Positions 1-6,489 of a stretch of DNA of 13,791 bases are shown here, in pieces (within the stretch, counting starts at the first letter, position 1; every line of letters starts with the position of its first letter). Under the pieces are notes generated by a model. The model had not been told where the DNA came from. It was given only the letters and a program-made list of their open reading frames with translations, and made no database searches. Both the position numbers and the translations under genes were made by a program. The DNA is from CAZQLE01 sp964593905 (GTDB lineage Bacteria; Chloroflexota; Anaerolineae; Anaerolineales; Anaerolineaceae). The DNA lies in assembly GCA_964593905.1 (NCBI GenBank), contig CAZQLE010000104.1, forward strand, positions 1 through 13,791, written 5' to 3'.

Positions 1-834
1 GCGGGGCTGGGCTGGGGGCTGGCGGTCGGCTCGCGTTATAACCTGGCGCCTGGGGTGGCTGTGTTGGCGGCCGGGTTGGGGGTGTGGGGGTTTCGCTTTC
101 AGCACAGGGCGGTCTTTAAACTGCTTTTGGCCGCGGCGTTGCCCCTGGCGCTGGTTGCGGGTCTGCTGCTGGCTTACAATGTGGCGCGTTTTGGCAACCC
201 GCTGGAGACCGGGGTGACCTATCAGTTGACCATCGGGCAAGACTGGGACCACCGGCTGGCGGCAGCGCATATTCCGGTCAATATCCGGCTCTATTTCTGG
301 GCGCCCTATCAGGTGAAGGCCGAGTTCCCGTTTTTATATGCACCCAATTTGCGTCAGACGGCGCTGTTTAACACCCTGCCTGCCACCCAAAAAGTGGACC
401 GGCAGATTCTGGGTCTGGCGCGGGTGTTCCCGCTGGTGTGGCTGGGTCTGGCGGGGCCTGTGCTGGCGCTGCGCAGGCGAAAACCAGCCTGGAGCGGTGA
501 GGCGCGTCTGCTGCTGGTGATCTTTCTGGCCGGGGGTGTGCAACTGGTTTATTTGCTGTTCTTTTTCTATGCTGCGAATCGTTATGAGATGGATTTTCTG
601 CCCCTGTTTTTTATCTTTTTAGCGGTGCTGGGCTGGGCAGTGGATGCTGAACTGGGTCGCTCGTGGCAGCGCTGGCTGTGGTGGGGGCTGATCGGGCTGA
701 TCGGCGTCTATACCGCCGGGGTGGGGCTGCTCACCAGTATGGCGCTGGACCCCAATTTTTTCAGGCAGCAGAACCCGGCGCTGTGGGAAGCGCTGGGGCG
801 GCTGGCGCATTTTGTGCGGGCCGGATGCCGGTGA
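1..834 (+). CDS. Polytopic membrane protein, C-terminal part (GT-C/PMT-like), 5' end outside window
   Basis: The reading frame is open from base 1 to the TGA at 832-834, so the gene starts upstream of the window. The GTG at 55 is only an internal codon. The visible 277 residues contain several long Leu/Ala/Val-rich hydrophobic stretches (near the start, and about residues 37-58, 135-155, 167-187, 195-215 and 221-245) that read as membrane helices, with Arg-rich turns between them (for example RRRKP). The early GLAVGSRYN and ARFGNPLE stretches resemble bacterial membrane proteins of the dolichyl-phosphate-mannose mannosyltransferase/GT39-like group, where such segments sit in the membrane core. 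No catalytic residues can be assigned because the N-terminal half, which carries the usual acidic loop, is missing. The family is an inference; that it is an integral membrane protein is secure. Confidence 0.7.
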   Translation, partial: AGLGWGLAVGSRYNLAPGVAVLAAGLGVWGFRFQHRAVFKLLLAAALPLALVAGLLLAYNVARFGNPLETGVTYQLTIGQDWDHRLAAAHIPVNIRLYFWAPYQVKAEFPFLYAPNLRQTALFNTLPATQKVDRQILGLARVFPLVWLGLAGPVLALRRRKPAWSGEARLLLVIFLAGGVQLVYLLFFFYAANRYEMDFLPLFFIFLAVLGWAVDAELGRSWQRWLWWGLIGLIGVYTAGVGLLTSMALDPNFFRQQNPALWEALGRLAHFVRAGCR

Positions 835-840
835 GGCCGG

Positions 841-869
841 GGGGCGCGCAGGACTTTGCGAAACGCCCC
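841..869 (+). terminator. GC-rich hairpin after the membrane-protein gene, weak terminator candidate
   Basis: GGGGCG (841-846) pairs with CGCCCC (864-869), and the inner CGCA (847-850) pairs with TGCG (857-860), leaving an AAA bulge. It starts 6 bases after the stop codon. No U-run follows, so intrinsic termination would be weak. It may only protect the transcript end. Confidence 0.35.
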
Positions 870-890
870 GAAATTTGATAAACGGTGACA

Positions 891-919
891 TTGACAAGCC
901 ATTCTCTTCACGGTATAAT
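891..919 (+). promoter_or_regulatory. Consensus sigma-70 promoter for rpsU-infA
   Basis: TTGACA at 891-896 and TATAAT at 914-919 match both consensus hexamers exactly with a 17-base spacer. Transcription should begin near 926, leaving a leader of about 190 bases before rpsU. Such a strong promoter suits a highly expressed ribosomal gene. Confidence 0.85.
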
Positions 920-925
920 CACCGT

Positions 926-1069
926 GCCTGTATTATAGGCGTTTGTAGTTATTAACTATTGTGTAATGGAGGCTGTGGCTGAGAACATGCGAGGATGTAA
1001 ATTCACATTCCGTTCAACACTCGGCTGCCTTGGTGTGTAGGCCGGGTGTTTTTGTTCTCTGGCACAGCC
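926..1069 (+). promoter_or_regulatory. Structured 5' leader RNA of rpsU-infA (candidate regulatory RNA)
   Basis: The leader can fold into an ordered set of helices. A small 5' hairpin pairs 926-931 with 935-940, and another pairs 946-950 with 954-958. A long closing stem pairs GGCTGTG (971-977) with CACAGCC (1063-1069); after a 3x3 internal loop it continues as GAGAACA (981-987) with TGTTCTC (1053-1059). Inside are two hairpins: GGATGT (993-998) with ACATTCC (1005-1011, one bulged T), and a 10-bp helix of 1016-1025 with 1041-1050 containing one G-T pair. This is a three-way junction lying 30-45 bases before the rpsU ribosome-binding site. No terminator hairpin follows it, so any control would more likely be at translation or RNA stability, for example autogenous binding of bS21. 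The fold was found by eye; no named family was recognised. Confidence 0.55.
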
Positions 1070-1115
1070 TTTTATCCCATGCAAATCCCCTGATAGAGAA
1101 GGGAGGTGAGAGACA

Positions 1116-1313
1116 ATGACGAGTGTAGTTCTTCGCCCTAACGAATCGCAGGATGGTCTGCTGAAGCGCTTCCGCAAAAAAGTTGTAAAGAGTGGTGTTT
1201 TGAGCACAGTGCGTCGCAAGCGCTGGTTCATCTCGAAGAGCGAACTGCGCCGTGTCGAAAAGAAGAAAGCTGCCCGCCGCGTGAAGCGACGCCAATATGG
1301 CCGCGGTGAGTAG
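1116..1313 (+). CDS. rpsU: 30S ribosomal protein bS21
   Basis: This 65-residue, very basic protein belongs to the bS21 family, a small-subunit protein near the 3' end of 16S rRNA that acts in translation initiation. The conserved N-terminal pattern is present (about residues 15-33, LLKRFRKKVVKSGVLSTVR). It is followed by an aromatic KRWF and an Arg/Lys-rich C-terminal helix typical of the family, and the length is normal. The ATG at 1116 has a good ribosome-binding site (GGGAGGTGAG, 1101-1110). It is the first gene of a two-gene unit with infA, 58 bases downstream, and is preceded by a consensus promoter and a long structured leader. Confidence 0.95.
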   Translation: MTSVVLRPNESQDGLLKRFRKKVVKSGVLSTVRRKRWFISKSELRRVEKKKAARRVKRRQYGRGE

Positions 1314-1371
1314 GTCTCTCATCAGTGTTTGAGTTTCCAGGGCTGAGTGAATCCCCGGAGCAGGAGGTGTT

Positions 1372-1623
1372 ATGGCGAAAGAGGAAGATAAGATTAATGT
1401 AGAAGGTACCATTGTGGAGGCGCTGCCTGCCACTCAGTTTCGTGTGCGTCTTGATAACGGACACGAAGTGCTGGCGTACCTTTCTGGCCGGATGCGCAAG
1501 TACTACATCCGCATTTTGCTCGGAGACAGAGTTCGGGTAGAAATGTCACCCTACGACCTGTCTCGAGGGCGGATTGTCTATCGTCAGAAAAAACACCACG
1601 AAGCTGGCCCGGACGAAGAATAA
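1372..1623 (+). CDS. infA: Translation initiation factor IF-1
   Basis: This 83-residue protein has the IF-1 OB fold (S1-like, about residues 7-70). Typical family segments are INVEGTIVEALPATQFRVRL, NGHEVLAYLSGRMRKYYIRI and GDRVRVEMSPYDLSRGRIVYR. IF-1 binds the ribosomal A site during initiation together with IF-2 and IF-3. It is about 11 residues longer than the common 72-residue form because of a polar tail (KKHHEAGPDEE). The ATG at 1372 follows a strong GGAGGTG site (1362-1368). The pairing with rpsU is unusual, since infA more often lies near rpmJ and rpsM in the ribosomal-protein superoperon. Whether the genome has a second infA cannot be told from the window. Confidence 0.96.
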   Translation: MAKEEDKINVEGTIVEALPATQFRVRLDNGHEVLAYLSGRMRKYYIRILLGDRVRVEMSPYDLSRGRIVYRQKKHHEAGPDEE

Positions 1624-1655
1624 CCCTGGATTCTTCTCGATTATACGAATGCAAG

Positions 1656-1689
1656 AACACCCCCGAATTTTTCGGGGGTGTTTCTTTTT
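1656..1689 (+). terminator. Intrinsic terminator of rpsU-infA
   Basis: A perfect 12-bp stem pairs AACACCCCCGAA (1656-1667) with TTCGGGGGTGTT (1671-1682) across a TTT loop, followed by TCTTTTTA. It begins 33 bases after the infA stop. The convergent lipoprotein gene ends at 1777, so the hairpin also separates the two transcripts, although it lacks a U-run in the leftward direction. Confidence 0.9.
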
Positions 1690-1776
1690 ATGCATTCTTT
1701 TTATGCAATCGGTGAGGTGAAACGCGGCGGCTGGCCCCCGGGTTTGGTTCAACGGGCCGGTGGTAGGATGCTGCGC

Positions 1777-3144
1777 TCACTGGCTCAGGGTGAAATGCGG
1801 CGTGCGCTCGCCAGAGGCGGTGATGGTGGTGATCAGGCTGCTGGCGCCGCCCACATCGCTCTGGCGCAATTCCCAGCCCGACTCGGTTTTGGATAAAAAC
1901 CAGAAAGTGTCGGCATCGAGCCATTGCGGGTCGATCACCGAGGCGCTGTCTGTCAGCGGGGCGGGGGCGCTGCCATCCACTGCCCCGGTCTGGGGACGGT
2001 TATCGGGGTTGCTGAAGAACACAAAGCGGGCAGAATCTCCTGACCAGAGCGCAGAGAGGATTTCACCGCTCTGATAGACTGAATCGCCGCTTAAATCACT
2101 GCTGGCAAGATGCAAATCGAGAATGCCGTCGCCGCTTGCTTCACCCTCTGAAAGATAGACCAGGCGCGAAAAATCGGGCGAAAAGAGCACCGGGTTAAGA
2201 AACGAAACTGAAAGAGAGCCCAGGCTGATCGCCGCACCGCCCGAAGAGGCGATCTGGTAGATCAGGGTGGGCTGCGCAGTGCTGTCGTTGAGCGGGTCGG
2301 CGGGGGGAATGGCCACCCGAATGCCGCTGGAATCGGGCGCCCACTGTGGGGCCGGATAATACTGATATTCGCTGTAGGTGGAGACCGGCAAAAAGGTCAA
2401 CACCCGGTCACGGCGTTCGCTGCCGTCGGCGTTCATCAGGCTGATGTTTTCAGGAGTAGAGATCGCCAGATAGCGGCCATCGGGCGAATACGAAAACTCA
2501 CCGCCATCGCCGGGCGAAAGCAGGCGGGTTAAGGCGCGGGTCTGTGTGTTTAAGACCCACAGATCATTGTTCAATATTCGTCCGGGGCCTTCAAAAGTTG
2601 GGCGGCTGGTAAAGGCCAGCGAAGGCTGGGTTGCGCCCGGCACCCAGGTGAGGTTATCGGGTCCGGCGCTGACAGCGTCGACATTCACGCGCATCTCGGT
2701 GAACTGATCCTGTGTAACCAGCTCGGTTGCTTCGGTTTCGCCCACCGTGAGCAGCCAGAGGCTGTGATGCAGATAGTCGGCTGAGCGCACAAAAGCGGCC
2801 AATCTGCCATCGGGTGAAAGCACCACATCTTGAATATCACCCTCGCTGCTCACCTGTATGGGTGTGCGGGTGCTGTCTTGCCAGGTCCACAAATTACCGG
2901 CCGGGTCGATCCAGGCGGCGGCAAAGGTGAACGGCGCGGCGGTTGCCTGCGGCGCTTCAGAAGGGGGTTCTGGTGAAGGCGCGCTGGTCGGGGTGTCAGC
3001 CGGGCCGGGTTCGGCCTGGTCGTCGGGCAGATGGGTGGGTGGAAAAGCAGTGGAGGTGGCTTGATTGGCGGGCAGGGTGCAGGCCAGCGATGCCAGAAGA
3101 AGGATGAGAGCCAGGCAGAAAACAGGTTTGCGAATGAGTGTCAT
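1777..3144 (-). CDS. Lipoprotein with PD40/TolB-like beta-propeller repeats
   Basis: The predicted product is about 455 residues, exported and lipid-anchored. It has a basic start (MTLIRK), a hydrophobic segment (residues 7-21) and a lipobox-like ASLAC with Cys22 as the likely modified residue; Leu at -2 is less common than Ala or Ser. A Pro/Ser/Thr/Glu-rich linker follows (about residues 23-70). The rest has repeated blade-like segments of the PD40/WD40-like type, such as LSPDGRLAAFV, YSPDGRYLAIS, WAPDSSGIRVAI and FSPDFSRLVYLS, each with the SPDG or APDS turn usual in TolB-type propellers. Such proteins usually bind ligands or partners outside the membrane; no enzyme motif is seen. The ATG at 3144 is preferred to the ATG at 3156 because GGAGG (3150-3154) lies 5 bases upstream of it, and the likely transcription start falls near the upstream ATG. 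The exact role is unknown. Confidence 0.82.
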   Translation of the reverse strand: MTLIRKPVFCLALILLLASLACTLPANQATSTAFPPTHLPDDQAEPGPADTPTSAPSPEPPSEAPQATAAPFTFAAAWIDPAGNLWTWQDSTRTPIQVSSEGDIQDVVLSPDGRLAAFVRSADYLHHSLWLLTVGETEATELVTQDQFTEMRVNVDAVSAGPDNLTWVPGATQPSLAFTSRPTFEGPGRILNNDLWVLNTQTRALTRLLSPGDGGEFSYSPDGRYLAISTPENISLMNADGSERRDRVLTFLPVSTYSEYQYYPAPQWAPDSSGIRVAIPPADPLNDSTAQPTLIYQIASSGGAAISLGSLSVSFLNPVLFSPDFSRLVYLSEGEASGDGILDLHLASSDLSGDSVYQSGEILSALWSGDSARFVFFSNPDNRPQTGAVDGSAPAPLTDSASVIDPQWLDADTFWFLSKTESGWELRQSDVGGASSLITTITASGERTPHFTLSQ

Positions 3145-3161
3145 GGATGCCTCCATGAGAG

Positions 3162-3170
3162 ATTATAGCA
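3162..3170 (-). promoter_or_regulatory. Extended -10 promoter for the lipoprotein gene
   Basis: On the minus strand TGC immediately precedes TATAAT (TATAAT at 3162-3167, TG at 3169-3170), an extended -10 element. No good -35 hexamer lies at the usual distance. The start site would fall near 3155, consistent with translation from the ATG at 3144. Confidence 0.6.
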
Positions 3171-3179
3171 GGACAGCGA

Positions 3180-3193
3180 AAATAACGTTATTT
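3180..3193. promoter_or_regulatory. 14-bp perfect palindrome upstream of the lipoprotein -10 box, operator candidate
   Basis: AAATAACGTTATTT is a perfect palindrome centred between 3186 and 3187. It covers the -35 to spacer region of the leftward promoter, where a dimeric repressor or activator could bind. No family is assigned. Confidence 0.4.
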
Positions 3194-3225
3194 CTGAATT
3201 CTGACAACCGTTGAAAGAGTGCCCC

Positions 3226-3253
3226 TTGACACCGGCCGGGTTTCGGAGATAAT
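3226..3253 (+). promoter_or_regulatory. pheS: Promoter of the pheS T-box transcript
   Basis: TTGACA (3226-3231) and GATAAT (3248-3253) are separated by 16 bases. Transcription would begin near 3260, just before the T-box stem I. It is divergent from the lipoprotein promoter about 60 bases to the left. Confidence 0.7.
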
Positions 3254-3261
3254 TGGAGTCA

Positions 3262-3573
3262 CAATAGAATATACACCTACCAAAGGCGATGACGGAGAAA
3301 AGTAGGTTGTTGGAAATCGACAGGGATGGACGGGCATGGACTGAGACCCGGCCGCGATGGAAAGCAATTGAAGTTCGCTCCCGAGCTGCCCGGGTGAACA
3401 CCAGGATGATTCTGGTACAGTAGTCTGGGACGCCGGCGCGGCGTTAGCGTGCGCAGCCAATCTCTTCATTCAATCCAATCAATGGATGAGGACGTTGGGA
3501 TGAGATGACTGCGTTGCAGTCAACAAGGGTGGTACCGCGGAAAAACCCCGCCCCTTGATGGGTGCGGGTTTTT
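3262..3573 (+). promoter_or_regulatory. T-box riboswitch, Phe specifier, upstream of pheS
   Basis: The leader has T-box landmarks in order: a stem I 5' side with GATGACGGAGAAAAGTAG (3289-3306), an AGGGATGG apical region, a candidate specifier TTC (Phe) at 3374-3376 followed by a purine, and CTCCCGAGCTG. Near the 3' end lies the near-invariant T-box sequence AAGGGTGGTACCGCGG (3525-3540). The antiterminator can be drawn exactly: AAGGG (3525-3529) with CCCTT (3552-3556), the 7-base bulge TGGTACC (3530-3536), and GCGG (3537-3540) with CCGC (3548-3551). The T at 3533 in TGGN fits a tRNA with discriminator A, as in tRNA-Phe. Uncharged tRNA-Phe would stabilise the antiterminator and allow pheS transcription. 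The 5' boundary is approximate. Confidence 0.92.
3541..3573 (+). terminator. T-box-controlled intrinsic terminator before pheS
   Basis: AAAAACCC (3541-3548) pairs with GGGTTTTT (3566-3573), extended by GC and CCC/GGG pairs around a TTGA loop, with U-rich sequence at the 3' side. The 5' arm shares bases 3548-3556 with the antiterminator, so the two folds exclude each other. Confidence 0.88.
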
Positions 3574-3607
3574 GTTTGCAAAAAAGAGGCTTGTTTGCGG
3601 AGGAAAG

Positions 3608-4648
3608 ATGACAGAAGTGGATCTATTACACCATCTCGATGAAGTGGAGCGCGGCGCACTGACTGCACTGGCTGCGGTTGAAGACGAACCCGGTTTGCAA
3701 CTCTGGCGCACAGCGCACCTGGGACGCAGCGCCGCGGTGATGCAGGTCTTCAGCCGCCTGGGTGAGGTGGATGCGGCCCAACGGCCGCTGGTGGGACAGC
3801 GGGCCAACAAGGCCCGTCAGGCGCTGGAAGCTGCGTTGTTTGAGCGCAGTGAAGCGATGAAACAGGCCGCGCTTGAACGTTCGCTGAGCAGCGACCGGTT
3901 GGATGTAACCCTGCCGGGCCGCCAGCCGTTTCGTGGGCGCATGCACCCGGCGACGCAGACCCTGCAAGAGATCAACCGCATCTTTTCTGAGATGGGTTTT
4001 CAGATCTATCGTTCTCCCGAGGTGGAGACCGATGAATATAACTTTGAGCTGCTGAACATCCCCAAGCATCACCCCGCGCGGGATATGTGGGATACCTTCC
4101 ATACCACCACGCCGGGTGTGCTGCTGCGCACCCATACTTCTCCGGGCCAGGTGCACGCCATGCGCCAATATTGCCCCGAGCCAATTCGGGTGGTTTTGCC
4201 GGGAATGTGCTATCGCTATGAGCAGACCAGTGCCCGGCACGAGATTCAGTTCAACCAGGTTGAGCTGCTGTGTGTGGGCCGCGGGATCACCTTTGCCGAT
4301 CTGAAGGGCACGCTGCTGGGTTTTGCCCAGCGCATGTTTGGCGAAGGGGTGCGCACGCGCTTCCGCCCGTCGTATTTCCCATTCACCGAGCCGAGCGCCG
4401 AGATGGATGTGGAGTGCTTTGTGTGCGGCGGCAAGGGCTGCCAGGTGTGCAAAGGCGCCGGCTGGCTCGAGATTTTGGGCTGCGGCATGGTGCACCCCAC
4501 GGTGTTGCAAAACGGCGGATATGACCCTGCTGAGTTCTCGGGTTTTGCGGCCGGGCTGGGCCCCGAACGCATTACCCTGCTGCGCCACCGCATCGAAGAT
4601 ATCCGCTACTTCTGGGCGAACGATGTGCGCTTTTTGGGGCAGTTTTAG
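3608..4648 (+). CDS. pheS: Phenylalanine--tRNA ligase alpha subunit
   Basis: PheS is the catalytic subunit of the (alpha-beta)2 cytosolic enzyme that charges tRNA-Phe. The 346-residue length is normal. An N-terminal helical coiled-coil arm for tRNA (about 1-95) precedes the class II catalytic domain. Motif-like segments are HPATQTLQEINRIFSEMGF (113-131), RTHTSPGQVHAM (174-185), PGMCYRYEQTSARHEIQFNQ (198-217) and FAAGLGPERITLLRH (313-327). A CxxC-x4-CxxC cluster (Cys270, 273, 278, 281) in the insertion before EILGCGMVHP is known in many bacterial PheS and may bind zinc. Ala315 occupies a position that is Phe in E. coli and Thermus (FAFG). The ATG at 3608, preceded by GGAGG (3599-3603), is the start; an in-frame TTG at 3572 lies within the terminator. 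The gene is controlled by the T-box leader, and pheT follows 165 bases downstream. Confidence 0.97.
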   Translation: MTEVDLLHHLDEVERGALTALAAVEDEPGLQLWRTAHLGRSAAVMQVFSRLGEVDAAQRPLVGQRANKARQALEAALFERSEAMKQAALERSLSSDRLDVTLPGRQPFRGRMHPATQTLQEINRIFSEMGFQIYRSPEVETDEYNFELLNIPKHHPARDMWDTFHTTTPGVLLRTHTSPGQVHAMRQYCPEPIRVVLPGMCYRYEQTSARHEIQFNQVELLCVGRGITFADLKGTLLGFAQRMFGEGVRTRFRPSYFPFTEPSAEMDVECFVCGGKGCQVCKGAGWLEILGCGMVHPTVLQNGGYDPAEFSGFAAGLGPERITLLRHRIEDIRYFWANDVRFLGQF

Positions 4649-4813
4649 AGACGAGAGCAGAGAAAAGTGAATCTTTAAAATGAAAACATCGACCGGGAAC
4701 TCTGTAATGGATCTGAAAAAGAAGGTTGGGGTCGAAAAGTTTTGATTTTACGTCTTTTGGATCTTGATTCACGAATGATGAATGATGGTGAATGAAATTT
4801 TGAGGAGTTATTG

Positions 4814-6484
4814 ATGAACATCCCTCTTTCCTGGCTTAAAGAATATGTGGATATTGATATCCCGCTGGATGAGCTGGCGCGTGTGCTCACCATGGCGGGG
4901 CTTGAAGTGGACGGGGTCACCCTGGTGGGGCTGCCCGGACCGGAAAACGACCAGAGCGGCTTTAAATTCTCGGGTCTCACCTGGGAGCGCGACAAATTTG
5001 TTGTAGCCCAGATCGACGAGGTGATGCCCCACCCCAACGCCGACCGGCTGACCCTGTGCCGTCTGAACGACGGTGAGCAAGAGCTGGTGGTTTTGACCGG
5101 CGCACCCAACCTGTATGACTACAAAGGCACCGGCCCGCTGACGCAGCCGCTGAAGGTGGCCTATGCCCGTGAAGGCGCGCGGCTATATGACGGCCACCAG
5201 GCAGGCAATGTGTTGACCACCCTGAAGCGCACCAAAATTCGCGGGGTCGAATCTTTCTCGATGGTCTGCTCAGAGAAGGAACTGGGTATTTCGGAAGAGC
5301 ATGAAGGCATCATCCTGCTCGACGCCGACGCCCCGACCGGTATGCCGCTGGTCGATTATATGGGCGACGCCGTGTTCGAGATCTCCATTCTGCCCAATAT
5401 GATCCGCAATGCCAGCGTAATCGGCGTGGCGCGCGAACTGGCCGCCCAGCTTGGCCAAACGCTGCGCAAACCAGCCCCGCGTCTGACCGGCAGCGGTCTG
5501 GCCATGACCGAAATGGTGAAGATTGAGATCACCAACCCCGATCTGAATCCGCGTTTTATGGTGGGTCTGGTGCGTGATGCCCGGCCGCAGCCCAGCCCGT
5601 ACCGGGTGCAATATCGGCTGCGTCTGGCAGGAATGCGTCCGATTAACAGCATTGTGGATGCCACCAATTATGTGATGTTGGAAACCGGCCAACCGCTGCA
5701 CGCCTTCGATTATGATGTGCTGGTGCAGCGCGCCGGCGGCAAGCCCCCCACCATCATCACCCGCACGGCTGCGCCGGGCGAAAAACTGACCACGCTCGAT
5801 AATGTGGAGCGCACCCTGGAAGATTACACTATTCTGGTGTGCGATACCGCCGGTGCGCTCTCGCTGGCCGGTGTGATGGGCGGCCTGGAAAGCGAAGTGA
5901 CCGAAAGCACGCGCAATGTACTGCTGGAAGGCGCTTCATGGAACTTCATTAATATTCGCCGCACTTCGACCACGCTGCGGCTGGTCTCTGAGGCGGCTTA
6001 CCGCTTTGCGCGCGGGGTGCACCCCGCGCTGGCCGAGCAGGGCGTGGAACTGTGCCTGAGCCGCATTGCCGAATGGGGCGGGGGCGAAATTGCCACCGGC
6101 CGGGTGGATGCCTACCCCAACCCGCCGGTTGACCCGTTGATTGAGTTGAGTGAAGACGATGTGAAACGCGCGCTGGGGGTAGAGATCCCCGCGGCGCGCA
6201 TTGCCGAACTGTTGACCGGGCTGGAATTTGACTGCACCGTGGCGGGCAAGACCGTCAGGGCGCAGACCCCGCCGACCCGTCTGGATATCGGCCAGGGTGT
6301 GATTGGCAAAGCCGACCTGCTGGAGGAAGTTGCCCGGTTGTTTGGCTATGACAACATCCCGGTCACGCGCATCAGCGACGAACTGCCGCCATTCCATTCA
6401 CAAACCCTGCTGGACCGTGAAAACCGACTGCGCGAGGTGTTGGTAAGCCTGGGGCTGCAAGAGAGACGATTACCTATCGCCTGA
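4814..6484 (+). CDS. pheT: Phenylalanine--tRNA ligase beta subunit, N-terminal two thirds (interrupted by frameshift)
   Basis: PheT pairs with PheS; it carries tRNA-binding and editing modules. Here the frame encodes about 550 authentic residues. These are a start MNIPLSWLKEYVDID, the EMAP/OB-type tRNA-binding domain (about 62-170, with FVVAQIDEVMPHPNADRLTL), the B3/B4 editing region (about 225-405, with RPINSIVDATNYVMLETGQP and LSLAGVMGG), and B5 (about 430-515, ending LLEEVARLFGYDNIP). After SLGLQE (Glu at 6461-6463) the frame turns to RRLPIA and stops at 6482-6484, whereas the expected QE-x-ITYRLT sequence continues in another frame from 6466. The ATG at 4814 follows GAGGAG (4802-4807). 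The 165-base gap after pheS is comparatively AT-rich, with GAATGAT-like repeats and no convincing gene, so pheT probably shares the pheS transcript. See the next entry for the remainder. Confidence 0.93.
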   Translation: MNIPLSWLKEYVDIDIPLDELARVLTMAGLEVDGVTLVGLPGPENDQSGFKFSGLTWERDKFVVAQIDEVMPHPNADRLTLCRLNDGEQELVVLTGAPNLYDYKGTGPLTQPLKVAYAREGARLYDGHQAGNVLTTLKRTKIRGVESFSMVCSEKELGISEEHEGIILLDADAPTGMPLVDYMGDAVFEISILPNMIRNASVIGVARELAAQLGQTLRKPAPRLTGSGLAMTEMVKIEITNPDLNPRFMVGLVRDARPQPSPYRVQYRLRLAGMRPINSIVDATNYVMLETGQPLHAFDYDVLVQRAGGKPPTIITRTAAPGEKLTTLDNVERTLEDYTILVCDTAGALSLAGVMGGLESEVTESTRNVLLEGASWNFINIRRTSTTLRLVSEAAYRFARGVHPALAEQGVELCLSRIAEWGGGEIATGRVDAYPNPPVDPLIELSEDDVKRALGVEIPAARIAELLTGLEFDCTVAGKTVRAQTPPTRLDIGQGVIGKADLLEEVARLFGYDNIPVTRISDELPPFHSQTLLDRENRLREVLVSLGLQERRLPIA

Positions 6485-6489
6485 CCTCG

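Noticed and set aside
976..1105. TPP riboswitch-like words (GCTGAGA near 979 and CCTGAT near 1087) in the rpsU leader
   Set aside because: The other conserved TPP elements and their helices are not present, the words fall in different structural places, and rpsU/infA are not thiamine genes.
3626..4588. Long open frame of 320 codons on the minus strand within pheS
   Set aside because: It is a shadow of a GC-rich real gene: composition is low-complexity His/Gln/Arg/Ala-rich, it shows no recognisable family, and the plus strand encodes a clear PheS. Similar antisense frames in pheT, the nicotinate phosphoribosyltransferase and prmA were rejected for the same reason.
4707..4745. Twelve-codon frame MDLKKKVGVEKF between pheS and pheT as a leader peptide
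   Set aside because: It has only one Phe codon, no clear ribosome-binding site and no attenuator after it; Phe control is already provided by the T-box before pheS.
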